A stretch of DNA of 64,000 nt from Macrothele yani (GCA_039090855.1 CM077002.1:82030194-82094193); one strand, 5' to 3'; shown: positions 1 through 11,590, counted from the first letter of the stretch. Numbers and translations are program-made. Notes: generated by a model not told the origin, from the sequence alone.

Positions 1-23
1 TGTTACCAATTAAACCTCTTTAG

Positions 24-965
24 TTTCTCAGATACGTTGATGATATCCTTATTTTCTGGCCGTCCTCTCAAAAGGATCTTTACACTTTTGTACAGCGCCT
101 TTCGTCCAAATATCCCTGCATCAAGTTCACAGTTGAGTTGGAGGTTGATAATAACATACCGTTTCCTGATTTTAAACTTCAGCGCTCCTCCTCTTGTTCT
201 TTGTCATTTAGTGTATTCAGAAAACCTAGTTCATGTCTAATTATTATTCCTGCCACTTCATCTCACCCCTTGTCTTATAAACTCTCTGGTTTAAATTTCT
301 TAATTCGTCGTGCCTTTTCACATTCCTCCACCAATGAGCTTCGGAGGACCGAATTGGATATCATTCGTAATTTGGCGGAGTCTTTTGGCTACTCAAAATC
401 TTTGATCGGCAGATTGACTAGCAGATTCCTTCGCTCTGCTTCTACCACCTTGATTGGTAATCGTCCCATTCGCAAGTATGTTGGTTCTTTTCCCTTTGTT
501 CCTTCAATTGTCAGACCTTTAAAGACTATTTGCCATCACCATGATTTAAGTTTTGGGATCAGAGTTTCTAACTTATTTTCATCTATTAAAAAAGACCGTG
601 ACCGACCTTCTGACCTGCAGAGACATGGAATATATCTCGTTCCTCTTAAATCTCTAACACCGGATTTCACTGACAAATGTTACATCGGTTCCATTGCCAG
701 GACCCTTAATACCCGTCTCAAAGAACACCAATATGACCATTGCAATGGCTCAACTTCCACTGCTTTATCCCGACTTTTAACCAAGGGGACTTACATTTCC
801 ATTTGGGACGATTCTAAAATTCTTACTCCTCCTCATACAAAATCTCAACTGTTATTCACTGAAAGCCTGTACATCGATAAATTATCTGAAACTTGCTGTA
901 ATAATGAATGGCCAAGAAACATCACTCGACCTTGGAAATATCTGCTTACAGATTTATCATCATAG
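24..965 (+). pseudogene. Penelope-like RT / GIY-YIG endonuclease, C-terminal part
   Basis: This is the C-terminal part of a PLE polyprotein. PLE reverse transcriptase copies element RNA at a nick made by its GIY-YIG nuclease domain. The frame opens at 24, right after an in-frame TAG at 21-23, and at once gives the RT catalytic motif RYVDDILIF (codons from 30). A linker follows, with FRKPS and a basic region, and then the nuclease: GIYLVPL near 625-645, CYIGSIARTLNTRLKEH near 679-730, and a downstream glutamate in LLFTESLYIDKL. The stop is TAG at 963-965. The in-frame TAG just before the RT motif makes this copy a probable pseudogene, though the upstream part cannot be seen. The order RT then GIY-YIG is diagnostic of canonical PLEs. 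Confidence 0.85.
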
Positions 966-1101
966 TTTCTACTAGCTAATGACTATGTTTTTGCTGTTAA
1001 TGACTGGGCATGCGCAATATACCTCATGACGATTGATTGTACGTCATCTGTTCATTCATGTATCTACTTATAAGCTGCGTCTTCCACTGTATGTGTTCAT
1101 T

Positions 1102-1148
1102 GCGTCTGAGGATGGGTGCCTGTTGGCAGGACCCGAAAGGTCTCACGC
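1102..1148 (+). ncRNA. Hammerhead-type ribozyme motif in PLE tail
   Basis: The three-way hammerhead core is readable by eye. Stem I is GCGT (1102-1105) with ACGC (1145-1148). The core CTGAGGA (1106-1112) fits CUGANGA, where position 7 is free. Stem II is GGGT/ACCC (1114-1117 with 1131-1134), topped by GCC-TGTT-GGC. GAAA is at 1135-1138. A minimal stem III, A-(GGTC)-T, is followed by C1144 as the cleavage residue. One extra T (1113) precedes stem II and departs from the textbook fold. Type I hammerheads with tiny stem III are known from PLE terminal repeats. Activity is inferred, not shown. Confidence 0.6.
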
Positions 1149-1423
1149 GTTTAAATTTTTAACCTATCATTAAAGTTTTTATTCCATCATAAAACTCTTT
1201 TATATATCGTGTGAAGACGGTTTGTCGTTGTAGTATGACTTTTTAGCACGAGTTACCTCATTTTGTAATTTTAGTTACATTAATTAAAATCTGTGCTAAA
1301 GCAACCTGTTTGCACACGTAAATATAGATGTATTGCACATATATGTATATATGCTAATTGTGTGAATTTAATTTGAATGTGATTCGGTCCTTGAAAAAAG
1401 TTTATTGATCTTGAAAAGTGCTT

Positions 1424-1641
1424 GGCCGACCCGGTAGCGCTGTGGTCTAAGCGATGGCCTCTGATCATTCGTACGAAAGGGGTCCGAGTTCGAATTCCGG
1501 TGAGGCATGGATGATGTGTTTGTCTTACGGCACTAGCTTTTTCCCTTCCCTGGAACCAGTGACCCTAAATTAGGGACGGGCGACTGCTTATAGCCCATTG
1601 AGTTGCTCACAGTCGTCGTTAAACCTCCATTAAAAAAAAAA
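1424..1641 (+). mobile_element. tRNA-derived SINE, older subfamily
   Basis: This is a copy of the dominant SINE family of the window. It has a tRNA-like head with pol III A box (near GGTAGCGCTGTGGTCTAAG) and B box (GAGTTCGAATTCC). A conserved ~130-bp body follows, containing TTAGGGACGGGCGACTGC and GAGTTGCTCAC, and ending in TTAAACCTCCAT plus poly(A). TAAGCGATGG and GTGAGGCA place it in the variant group I call older, because its members are more mutated. Confidence 0.85.
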
Positions 1642-3084
1642 CACTTTACTTTTATTTTGTCCAGAGGTATATGAACCATGCTAGCTAGGGTTATGATTTT
1701 ATGCGCACAACTTCACAATAACATAACCCGTGCTGTGTTATGTTTTTATGCGCACAATTTGCGCGAATCGAGAACCAGTAGCAGACCCAGGCTTTTGTGT
1801 CAGCGGGGGTTCAGAGATGTAGATGGTGCATTACGATTTACGAGTACTTTCAATATTAATAAGAAACATTGTTATGCGACGTGCGAACGATAAAATTAGA
1901 ATAAAAATAAGCAAAAATTTTCGATCAGAAGCCTCTGGAAATAAAAGTGCCTAGGCCCTACGAAGGACTTATAAAGGCCTTGATTACCATTTCGGATAAA
2001 GGAAAATTTAGAAAATGCGTTTTTAATCGGAATTCACTTTGACAAAATATACAACTTTACAACTCGTTTGATAGGGGGTTTTTTATATACGCCTTAGCAC
2101 GAGAAAATGTTTTTAACCAAGTCTCTGCCTTAGAAAGTTTCCACGTCTGTATTTCGTTGACGACGTTCCTTTTTCTGAAGAAACTTGGCAAAGGCCGGAC
2201 CAGGATCAAAGTGGGCTGTTCCAGCAGCTCCGTTCATCGGGATATGCATCTTGCTGTTGAGCGTTTCTCTTGCAAGACAACTTTGCTTTGAACTTTTGAG
2301 AACAGTATGGCACGAAATTGTTATTTCTGGTCCGGAACTGTGGGGCCTAAGGGAAATAAATTATTATATAAATTTGGCAATAATATGTATCTGGCTTGGC
2401 AATTTTCGAAATATCACTTTTCAAATCGCTAGGTATGGAAAGTTCGTTCGATGCAAAAAGAAAAAAAGAACTATTATATCCTCACAAAATAATGGAACAT
2501 TGTCGGATCCAAAAATACCTTCTACTGTCTTTCTGCCAACATTAATAGAATCTTGAACATATTTAGCACTAAGAAAACTCATGAGGTAACGAACGATTGC
2601 ATTTTGATCAACAGATCCTCTTTGTTTTAAAAATTCTTTCGCACTTAAAATAAGTTCATTTCTCACGCTGTTGGAATTTCTTCTTGTGGGCACACATTTA
2701 TTGAATCCAACTTTCTTTGGATCTTACTTTGTTGAATGTGCTTCATCTTCATCAGTTGCATCATCGTCTTTATTCGTTAGGAATTCCTCTTTTCGACCTG
2801 GAAACGGTTGCTTCTCCATTACTTCCAAAGTTGTTACACATGTTTGAAAAGAATGTTCAATATCGAAAAAGAGTGATCATCGATCTTTGACATCTTTTGC
2901 CATCTTTTCGAAAATTCGAAGAATATCAATCATAAGCGCTGTATAGCATTCTTGGTCCCTTCTTTCTTTCCAAATTCTCAAAAGACCCGTTGCTGCTGAT
3001 TTTTCCATCGTTAAAAGAAAAGCCTTTACATGATAAAGGCTATTAATCCTCTGAAAGCCATGTACTCAAAAATGTTGCACCTGA
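1642..3084. other. No recognised gene; AT-rich
   Basis: No gene was recognised. Short open frames occur (2185-2556 plus, 2421-2693 minus), but neither shows a domain or composition I can name. The minus frame abuts the hAT-type remnant downstream and might be debris of the same or another transposon. Confidence 0.5.
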
Positions 3085-3810
3085 CATGTCGCATATGCCT
3101 GCCATAGAGTTGCTGAAGAGATAAGAGGACAGTTCATCGAAGTTGACCAGCTGATTGGGTGCGTGGAGAAAGTTTTTGTAAAGGCACCATCTTGAGTGGC
3201 ATCATTCAAGTTGGAGGCCACAAACGTTCTTTGCCGCCTACTCCCATTTTAACCAGATGGGAGACTTGGATTGAAACATGCAGCTATTTCTGTGAAAACT
3301 TCACAGTGGTGAAGATCATCGACTCGTTTGACAGCAATGAAGCGGCCTTAATTAAAGTTGCATAGAGACTACTTTCTGATCCTGAAATTGCAGGTAAATT
3401 TTCCTACATAAAGCCAGAAATTGGATTTCTGCATGGTTCCATTACTTTCCTTGAGAAGTCAGCAGTGCTATTAGTGGATCAAATAGATTTGATGAAGAAA
3501 ATTGTGAATGATCAAGATATTGTGACTGGAAAAGTGGGAAAGGCTGTGCAAAGAAAATTGAGCAAGTTTAAAAAAAATGTAGGATATGAACAGCTGTGCT
3601 TAATTGCAGATGTGCTATCGGGGAGAAATTTCACTAGGCTTTAAACAAAGTGACGTATGTTATTTCAAGCATGCTTCTGTGGTGTCAGTAGAAGTGGAAA
3701 GGATCTGTTCAATGTTTAAAGCTTCGTTGGCAGACAATAGAAAATAATACACTTTTGAAAATCTGTACATGATTTTGGTTGTGCATTGCAATTCTGGACT
3801 GCTGAAATAA
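3085..3810 (+). pseudogene. hAT-type transposase C-terminal remnant
   Basis: This is a decayed C-terminal portion of a hAT-superfamily-like transposase. Reading across frames on the plus strand gives CHRVAEEIRG, FVKAPS, LPPTPILTRWETWIE and FDSNEAALIKVA. It ends with a region resembling the hAT dimerisation tail: VEVERICSMFKASLADNRK, then ENLYMILVVHCNSG and a TAA at 3808-3810. Several in-frame stops and at least one frameshift make it non-functional. No terminal repeats or 8-bp duplication were found around it, so it is annotated as a gene remnant only. Superfamily assignment rests on the motif order and is moderately certain. Confidence 0.55.
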
Positions 3811-4686
3811 AAACTTTTTTTTCCCATGGCAAACTAAAAAAAGTTTTTTTGTTTGGAATATTAAAACTTTCAATTTGCCATAGGAATCGTCAGAAAATAT
3901 AAGTTGAATTTTTGTTAACAAAAAAAAAAAGAAAACAGTTTGCACAGAAACTGTAAAAAGTTAAATTGTACTTTTAAGTTTTTTTGTTTGTTTGTTTGTT
4001 TGTTTGTTTGTTTGTTTTGTCTTGCAAAGCATGTTTTTGAGCAATAAATTTTTAGTTTGGCACAGGAACTGTAAAACAATTAAGTTGTATATACTGTCTA
4101 TTTGTTTTTACATAGGTTCTATGTTGGTTAGTAAAATTAAGAATTTCAGTGTGGGGCGGATTGGTACGACCAAATCAGGTCGGGAATTTTAGTTTTGAAG
4201 TCCAGTACAAAAATGCACGTATCTACAGCGAAATACTTCATAAATTCCTTCACGAAAATAGCTGTGTTAGATCTCGGATGAAAGAACACTGCTGAAATAT
4301 GCATTATGAATCAAATTCAGTCGTGAGCAAATTTTAACAATTTAATTTTAAAAGAATCTTGAAAATCTGCTCATGATTCAATATAGTATCAAATCACACT
4401 CAAAATGGGGTGTTGTAACAAATAAATATTTTCCTTTGAAAATATTGGTTTTGACAAAATCGCGAGTTCCTTGAAGCCCCCATTTCTATCTGTATCACCA
4501 TGGTCCATTTTGAAATTTAAAATGTGCACTTAGCAATTTTCCTAATTAATTTTTATATTTATTTGGTCACTGATAACTTACTCGTACTGTATGTTGGTAA
4601 CTCCTCCTTGTGTAGATGCTTTTCTAAGTCTACCCATTATTTCGACCTGTGAACGGTGCTGGCAAATCGTTGTTTCTTTCATGATA
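3811..4686. other. No gene; AT-rich with a TTTG microsatellite
   Basis: No gene was recognised. A (TTTG)n tract lies at about 3979-4017. The rest is AT-rich sequence without coding character. Confidence 0.6.
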
Positions 4687-4822
4687 TACACTGCTGGCCA
4701 CCCAAAATGCAACACCAAGAAGGACACGATATAGCAAAGCCAGATTTACTGGACACATAACAACAGATACAAAGATGAAACGATTGTGCTTACAGGCCCG
4801 TGCGGCTTGCGGAACACACAAT

Positions 4823-4826
<4 letters not shown>

Positions 4827-4872
<46 letters not shown>
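4827..4872. repeat. (CA)n microsatellite
   Basis: An uninterrupted CA dinucleotide run of about 23 units lies just beyond the stop of the Tc1 transposase, inside the element. Confidence 0.95.
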
Positions 4873-4873
<1 letters not shown>

Positions 4874-5914
4874 CAATAGTTCGTGTGGCCCCCATGGCTG
4901 GCAATAACGGCCACTACACGCCGCGGCATCGAACGAAAGAGGCTTTGGATGTGGGCTTGGGGTATGTCGGTCCAGGCTGCTTCCACACGTTGCCACAGTT
5001 CATCAGACGTAGCAGCGGGTGGTGCTTGCCGGGCCACTCGGTTGCCGATCAGCGACATGACGTGTTCGATGGGCGACATATCGGGAGAACAGGCGGGCCA
5101 CGGAAGCAGTGATACCTGGTGGGCCGTGAAAAATTGTTGCACGATGCGTGCCACGTGCGGGCGCGCATTGTCCTGTTGAAACGTGGCCGCTGGCAGGTCC
5201 TTCAGGTAAGGGGGGACTACAGGCTCCAAAACGTCGGAGATGTAGCGGTGGCTGCTGAGTGTACCGGGGATGCGTACCAGAGGGGTGCGGGTGTCATATC
5301 CAATTTCGCCCCAAATCATAACGCCAGGCGACGGACCGGTATGGCAATGCATAATACAGGCGTCATACAGTCTCTCGCCGCGGTGCCGCCACACGCGGAT
5401 CCGATCATCGTGGTGTTGCAGGCAGAAGAGGGATTCGTCGGAGAAGACAATGTAGTGCCATTCCGTAGTCTTGGTGCGGCGTTCAACGGCCCACTGCTGC
5501 CGCACTCGCCGATGGTGTAACGTCAATGTTAATCGGAGCAATGTGGCGTCGTGCGACAAGTCCCAGCTCCTGCAGACGACGTCGAACGGTAAGTGCTGAC
5601 ACAGGTTGTTGCGCAACACACCCTAATTCTTGCGCTAACGTTCGTGATGTGGCGGTGTGAGCCGTCAATTCCCGCCGCACAACGTATCGGTCCTCTCGTT
5701 CGGTGGTGTGCCGCGGCTTCGGCAATCGCTCACGTCGGTCCGTCCGTCCCTCCTGCACCCACCGAATTCATACTCGCCTTACTGTGGCTGAATGTCGTCC
5801 CACACGGGCGCCGATGTCTCGGTACGATAAACCGCTGTCGCCATAAGCCACTATTCGTCCTCTGTCGTACTCCGAAACGTGCTGGAATGACTGCCGTATT
5901 CTGCGACGAGGCAT
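4873..5914 (-). pseudogene. Tc1-like transposase (DD34E), frameshifted
   Basis: This is a cut-and-paste transposase remnant of about 345 codons, the usual Tc1 length. It starts at the ATG complement 5912-5914 (MPRRRIRQ) with an N-terminal helix-turn-helix region (YDRGRIVAYGDSGLSYRDIG). The catalytic core gives VFSDESLF, FQQDNARPH and SPDMSPIEH. Thirty-four residues separate the second aspartate from the glutamate, so it is DD34E. It ends with SHGGHTNY and a stop. The N-terminal third and the catalytic part lie in different frames, and an in-frame stop sits between the helix-turn-helix motifs. It belongs to the element with CACTGCTGG ends. Confidence 0.88.
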
Positions 5915-6230
5915 CAGGAAGCTTCCCACGCACAGATCCGGCAGCACAACACACTTCCACTACTTACACCCCGCCTTCTGTGCAACCTTCTTATAGTGCT
6001 TCTCGGTGGTGTGCCGGGCGCACATGATTTGCATATGCCCTGCAATGCTAATCGTTTGCATGTCCTCTTGCAGGCGACACATGCTGCGAATTTCAGGCCA
6101 ATCGGATGCTTCCTTCTTGGTGTTACATTTTGGGTGGCCAGCAGTGTATCTGGGTGGGAAATGGGTTTCGAAATATCTCGGCGTTAGAACTGCTTGGGCT
6201 CTGTGATAATCTCTACAAAAAGGTGATGGT

Positions 6231-6460
6231 GGCCGGTTTTTCGCAGTGGTCTAAGCGATGGCCTCTGATCATTCGTCCGAAAGGAGTCCGGGTACGAATT
6301 CCAGTGAGGCATGGATGTTGTGTTTGTCTTGCTGCACTGGCTTTCTCCATTCCCTGGAACCAGTGATTCTAAATTAGGGACGGGTGACTGCTTATAGCCC
6401 ATTGAGTTGCGTTGCTCATGGTGGTTGTTAAGAATCCAACCAAAAAAAAAAAAAAAAAAA
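6231..6460 (+). mobile_element. tRNA-derived SINE, older subfamily
   Basis: This diverged copy of the main SINE lacks the exact GGTGGCGC head. CAGTGGTCTAAGCGATGG, a damaged B box (GGGTACGAATTCC) and the conserved body are all present, and it ends in a long poly(A) with one C near its start. It lies less than 100 bp downstream of Tc1 element A. Confidence 0.82.
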
Positions 6461-7744
6461 CAAGGGGGTGAGGATGGTACTCCATCACGATGTCTCCTTC
6501 AAGATTACAAAAGAAAGGTAGGACCTACCAATGACCATGGGCTCAAAGTCAAATGACCTACGTCAAATCAACTGACCTACGTCGTAGTTAGCTTTAGCTT
6601 AATTAATTCAGAACAGGCCTGACGGCGCTTTTCTCACATAAGTACGGAAAATACTGCTATTTTGTTTCAGAGCCAACGCCCAAGATAAATAGAAGTAAAC
6701 ATTTTTTTTTAAGGGAATAACTTCATAAGTAGAAATAAATTTCAAGTGATATTAAGGATTATTATTCATGAGTACCAAAATATTATTCGTTCGTTCCAAA
6801 AAATCAAAATAAAAAGTATGCGAAAGGTGGGCCATTTCTCGAGTGGTCCACCGGGGAAATGTCCCTGTATCCCGGTGGGCCAATCCGCCCCTGATTTCAG
6901 TTGACACGCAGCAACAGTCAACAGATTAAATTATGTTTTGTAGATTCATTTTGTTTTGTTTCATGCACCTCTTCTTCTTTTTTTAATTAATTAGTTTTGC
7001 AAGGAAGTAAATGTGCATTTATTGGCAATTTTTTTTATATAGGGCATCATTGGGGGAAGGGTCATAAATGCCTTTTTATATGGCATTTTTTTTAGTTTTG
7101 GGGCAATAAGTGCATTTTTACATGGCATTTTCTGGCAATTTTTAGGTCATAAAAATCCTAGCCTTAGTGATGAAATTCTTGGAGTTCGGGCAGAAACATG
7201 CTTTTAGAACCAAGAACAGCATACTTGTACCTTCTTTATGCTTCCTTTTTCTATTTGAGAAACACAACGAATATCGTCATTTCCGGAACGAATATCGTCA
7301 TTTAGAGGAAACGAATATCGTCATTTCCGGAGCCCTCCAGCATTGGGGGCCGAGCGCCTGGGCTTCGGATTCTTCTCTGTGAATCCGCTCCAGCACCACA
7401 CACACACACACGCGCGCGGAAGAGCGTAACGAAAATGTGTTTTAACACATTGAATGTTCAAGCGAGAATAAACCAATAAATGTTTTGTTAATATCACGAT
7501 ACGAAAAGCGTTTCATATAACGCATACGTGTGACAGTGGGAGACAATAGCTCTCTGCTTTCGACACCTGACCGGCGAGACCCACCCACTTAGTACTGCAC
7601 TGAAATTTCATCATTCATTGTCGTGGACGGAGCTTTCATTCGGTGCAAGTGTACTCGTATGACTAATGCCGCATTCTAAGAAAGTTTTTCGATGTTGAAG
7701 GCTCTGTCGCTCAGTAGCTAATTATTTTGGTTCATTGGGCGACA
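6461..7744. other. No gene; short repeats
   Basis: No gene was recognised. A GC-richer patch (6828-6892) with GGTGGGCCA-type words recurs in diverged form near 8025-8050. A short tandem repeat lies at 7267-7326, and a CA/CG dinucleotide run near 7396-7418. Confidence 0.5.
7267..7326. repeat. Three ~22-bp tandem units
   Basis: The word ACGAATATCGTCATTT occurs three times at 7267, 7288 and 7311. The spacers between copies vary slightly (CCGGA and AGAGGAA types). Confidence 0.85.
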
Positions 7745-7947
7745 GTTTTTTGTTGTTGTTGTTGGAGGTTTAAAGACCACCGTGATCAACTCAATGTTAT
7801 ATAAGCAATCGCCCATCGCTAATTTAGTGCCACTGTTTCCATTGCCGTAAAACAAACAGAACATCCCTGCCTTGCCGGGATTCGAACCCGGACCTGTCTC
7901 GTACAAATGATCCCAGGCCAGCATTTAGACCACTGCGTCGCGGGGCT
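7745..7947 (-). mobile_element. tRNA-derived SINE, diverged
   Basis: This is a minus-strand copy with a T-rich left end (GTT repeats in place of clean poly(T)), then the complement of the SINE body and the B box complement GGGATTCGAACCCGGAC. It ends with ACTGCGTCGCGGGGCT. The body differs from the consensus at many positions, so this is an old copy. Confidence 0.75.
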
Positions 7948-8080
7948 ACATAGCTTTTCTTCACTGGGCTAGTCGACACACCCCAGCTTCTATGTTAGAA
8001 AATGTTCTGCAGGGAAATCTCTTAGCATCCCGGTGGGTTAATCTGCCTCTGGTTATGGTGTCCTACCCTGCGATATTATA

Positions 8081-9619
8081 CACTGCCGGACAATTGCTAA
8101 GGACGGATGTCAATAGCAACGATAGCAACCATAAAATGGGAGGCAGGAAAATGTGGAAATTAGCATAAGTGCGGGATACAGAAAGACGTGTTGTGCGTAT
8201 GCAAATTTTGGATAGCCGAACTTGTTCGTGACGTCATAGTGCTGATAAGAGATATAAAGGATTTGACGCGTATTGACCGTTGTTGTTCAAACGCAAAATT
8301 GAAAGAGAAAGAATCAATTGACGAACTTGAAATTTTCAGTATGTCTTCCCGACATCATCTAGGTGATTTTACGCGTGGCCGTATTATTGGCAAGATTGAA
8401 GAAGGGCGAAAAATAACAGATGTTGCCAGGCAGTTCGACGTCAGCCACAGTGTTGTTTCAAGGCTTTGGAAATAATTTCAAACAAATGGAGAGTGTAGCA
8501 AACGTCACGGGGAGGTCGTTTTCGCAGTACGACACCTGCAGAAGATCGGAACATAGTGCTATCAACAAAAAGACACCGGCGCAGCACAGCTAGTGAGGTA
8601 GTAAATCAGTTTATGGATGCTACTGGCAAGCGGATCTCCCGAAAAACTGTCGCCAGACGTTTGCATGAAGGAGGACTATACGCCCGCCATCCTGTTGTGT
8701 GCATCCCATTGTCCAGACGTCACCGTACCGCCCGTTTGCAATGGTGCCATCAACATCGCAATTGGACTGATAACGACTGGTCTGCTGTCCTCTTCTCAGA
8801 TGAGAGTAGATACAGTCTATCGTCTGATTGTCGACGACAACTGATCTGGAGTGATAGTGGTACTGCATATTGTCCAGCAAACATACAGGAAAAGGACCGA
8901 TATCCGACATGTAGTGTCATGGTAATGGCTGGCATCATGATCAATGGCCGTGCGTTCCTCTATGTGCTTTCAACTGGGACTATGACTGGCCAACGATACA
9001 TTAATGATGTTCTGCTACGTCATGTTCACATGTTCCGTGGTGCTGTCGGTGATAGATTCATTTTCATGGACGACAACGCAACATGTCATCGAACAGTCGC
9101 TGTCCAGGAGTGTCTTGAGAGTGAGGATATTCAACGCCTCGTATGGCCAGCACGTTCTCCAGATCTGAATCCAATTGAAAATGTGTGGGATGCTTTGGGG
9201 AGGAGTCTTGCTGGTCGCCAATGCCGTCCAATAAACAAGGACACCCTCATCCGTGCACTGACAGAGGAATGGAATAAATTACCCCAACAGCTGCTTGATA
9301 ATGTTGTGCAAAGCATGACACGACGTGTGGAATCTTGCATCGCCCTCCATGGTGGCCATATCCCGTATTGACATCCTACGCCAGAACGCCTGCGGACGGT
9401 AATTGCATGTTTTCACGTTTACGTATTCTGCACAAAATGGCCTGTTTGTCCCTTGAACACGTTCCAAAGCCTTCTGGATTTCAGAGCACAATAAATTGTC
9501 TTTCTGGTAATGTCCTGGCATTCTGACATTATTTTATTTTACTTGGCATCCAACCACACTTACTTTTTTATGCGCTATATAGCCGTTTAAGATCCGTCCT
9601 TAGCATATGTCCAGCAGTG
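8081..9619 (+). mobile_element. Tc1-like DNA transposon B, copy 1
   Basis: The complete element has TA duplications at 8079-8080 and 9620-9621. The ends are CACTGCCGGACAATTGCT at the left and, as complement, CACTGCTGGACATATGCT at the right. Both continue into AAGGACGGAT. It is 1539 bp, the same length as its second copy at 40163-41701. The transposase is on the plus strand and is broken. Confidence 0.93.
8341..9371 (+). pseudogene. Tc1-like transposase (DD34E), broken
   Basis: This transposase remnant is of near full Tc1 length. The start ATG at 8341 gives MSSRHHLGDFTRGRIIG and a helix-turn-helix (VARQFDVSHSVVSRLWK). A TAA follows where the second copy reads serine. A frameshift near 8505-8515 then precedes TTPAEDRN. 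The catalytic part is open from about 8520 to 9371 and has LFSDESRYS, IFMDDNATCHR and SPDLNPIENVWD. There are 34 residues between the last two catalytic positions, so it is DD34E. It ends LHGGHIPY. The frameshift is shared with the copy at 40422-41452 but the nonsense codon is not. Confidence 0.9.
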
Positions 9620-10265
9620 TATCTGCCCAGACCCTGGTTAGACTGTTTCTCATGGACACGTTTTTCGAACATTTTGCCTCAATGGGATATATGGGCAGCC
9701 AAAAAAATCAAGTAATTATGGCATCTGTCGATGATATTCAACAGAACCGGTTCGGCATACCTCTGAAATAACATGATAAAGTTTTGTCGCAATCGAAGCA
9801 TTTTTACGTAAGTTATGATGCATAAGGGCTATGGAATAGATCCCGCTCTTGTGTCCCAACCTTTGACCCCATTTCGCCCACTTCCAATAGAATTCGTCCC
9901 CAGGCAGGCCCCTACAACATACTAACATTTCATCCAAATCGAAGCATTTTTACCTAAATTATGACGCATAATGGCGATGGAAGTGATTCTGCTTCTATGT
10001 CCTGACCTTTGACCCCATTTCGCCCATTTTCAATTGGGTTTGTGGCCAGGTGGTCCCCTACCACATACTAAAATTTCATCGAAATCGAATCTTTTTTACG
10101 TTAGTTATGACGCATAAAAGCAGTGGAATGGATCTCACTCCTATGTACTGACCATTCACCCCATTTCGTTCACTTTAAATAAGGTTCCTTCCCAGGTGAT
10201 ATGCTACCAGATACTAAAATTTCATTGAAATCGAACGATTGTTACGCGAGTTATCGTGCGGACGG

Positions 10266-10440
10266 ACATACGCACACAACACGCGACGTAATGAAGCAGA
10301 TGTGAATCGCGACCATCTGCTCGCAAGAGTATGACGTCATAAAACTTTGATAGGATCCGCACACAACGCCTGACGTAATGAGACAGATGGCGTGACCGCG
10401 CGCCTACATTCTCAAACGCGAGATTGTGACGTCATAAGAT
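10266..10440. repeat. Two ~85-bp direct repeats with TGACGTCATAA
   Basis: Two imperfect direct copies each contain CGCACACAACRC, GACGTAATGA, a CAGATG word and TGACGTCATAA. They sit between the first half of the array and the MITE. TGACGTCA resembles a CRE-type site, but no function can be claimed. Confidence 0.65.
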
Positions 10441-10655
10441 TTCTAAGCATTGGAAACATTAATGGAACGACGCCATGATACTAAAAACGTTATAATTCGG
10501 GTGGTTATTTAACCCACTAAACGAAATCTCCTAAAGTCGAGATCCAGCTAAATCGATTTCTAGTGCCAGAAAACGGTAGGTTAACGACTTTCATCAAAAT
10601 TCTTACAGCCGTTTTCAAAATAAAATGTGCATACATACATACAAGAATTGCTACT

Positions 10656-11122
10656 TTAAGGTGGACGTCAAGTAATTTTGCTTCCTATACTTCCAATGGA
10701 AAAACTTCGTACATTTTCTTCACAATTAATGCGTTCCCAAGAATGAAAATTTGAACATCGATTAAAATAGCTTCATTTCATAACTTGGAATACTTAATAT
10801 TTTCTAAACCATGACCGTAATAATATTTTCTAAACCATAACCGTAATTATGCAATCCAACATTTATTTGTCCGCTGACGTCATCAAAGTACAGGTCGCGC
10901 CATCTTTTTCTGGTTTCAACACCACCAAAGGAAACGCTATTGTTTTTTAATATAAATATGCTTATGTTTTAGAAAATGTTAAGTATTCCAAGTTATAGTA
11001 TGAAGTTATTTTAATCGACGTTCAAATTTCCTCCTTGGGAACACACTAATTGTGAAAGAAATGTGCACAAAAGGTTTTCCATTGGAAATATAGGAAGCAA
11101 AATTACTTGACGTCCACCTTAA
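10656..11122. mobile_element. Palindromic MITE, TTAA-flanked, copy 1
   Basis: This is a foldback MITE of about 465 bp. The ends read TTAAGGTGGACGTCAAGTAA and the exact complement. The complementarity runs inward through CCTATA and CCAATGGAAA to TAACTTGGAATACTTAA. The middle contains CAATCCAACATTTATTTGTC and ACAGGTCGCGCCATCT. TTAA on both outer edges suggests a TTAA target duplication, as in piggyBac-type elements. There is no coding sequence. Related copies lie at 15710-16159 and 51044-51487. Confidence 0.82.
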
Positions 11123-11590
11123 TAGTGTGGGATAAGGGCGATGGAATGGATTCCGATCCTATGTCCTGACCTTTGACTCCATTTGTCCCATTTTCAATAG
11201 GGTTTCTCTCCAAGTGGTCCCCTACCACATACTAAAATTTCATCGAAATCGAACCATTTTTACGCACCTTATGACGCATAAGGGCAATGGAATGCATCCC
11301 GTTCCTATGTCCTGACCTTTGACTCCACTTCACCCATTTTCAATAGGTTTCGTCCCCAGGTGGTCCCCTACCACATACTAATATTTCATTGAAATCGAAT
11401 CATATTTACGCAAGTTATGACGTATAAAGGCAATTGAATGGATCCCGCTCTTATGGCATGACCTTTGACCCCACTTCACCCATTTTCCATGGGGTTCATC
11501 CCCTGGTGGTCCCCTACCACATACTAAAATTTCATCGAAATCGAACCATTTTTACGTGAGTTATCGTGCCGACAGACGGACGGACAAAGC

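Larger units (their letters stand above)
1..1220 (+). mobile_element. 3' part of a Penelope-like retroelement
   Basis: The window opens inside a Penelope-like element (PLE). It holds the end of the reverse transcriptase, the linker, the GIY-YIG endonuclease and a non-coding tail with a hammerhead-type ribozyme fold. The 5' portion lies outside the window and the 3' boundary is approximate, because no target duplication can be recognised with only one end present. Confidence 0.75.
4689..6146 (-). mobile_element. Tc1-like DNA transposon A
   Basis: This is a complete element with matching ends and a TA duplication (4687-4688 and 6147-6148). The terminal inverted repeats begin CACTGCTGGCCACCCAAAAT and continue with AACACCAAGAAGGA on both sides. 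The transposase lies on the minus strand and is broken. A (CA)n tract near the left end may be an expansion inside the 3' untranslated part. Confidence 0.92.
9720..11590. repeat. Satellite-like ~150-bp tandem array, split by a MITE
   Basis: A unit of about 150 bp recurs about three times in 9720-10260 and about three times in 11130-11590. Each unit carries TTTGACCCCATTTCGCCCA, CCCCAGGTGGTCCCCTACCA and TTTCATCGAAATCGAA, followed by TTTTTACG and a TTATGACGCATAA word. Each half ends near a GACGGACA-rich tail. The array is interrupted by non-array sequence and the palindromic MITE at 10656-11122. No coding potential is visible. Confidence 0.85.

Noticed and set aside
2421..2693. 90-codon minus frame as a gene
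   Set aside because: No recognisable domain, a lysine/phenylalanine-rich end from a homopolymer, and adjacency to transposon debris. It is not supportable as a gene.
4790..5179. Plus-strand open frames across 4786-5520
   Set aside because: They are antisense shadows of the minus-strand Tc1 transposase and of the CA repeat.
9720..11590. CRISPR-like array
   Set aside because: The units are ~150 bp without unique spacers, in a eukaryotic transposon context. It is a satellite-like array.
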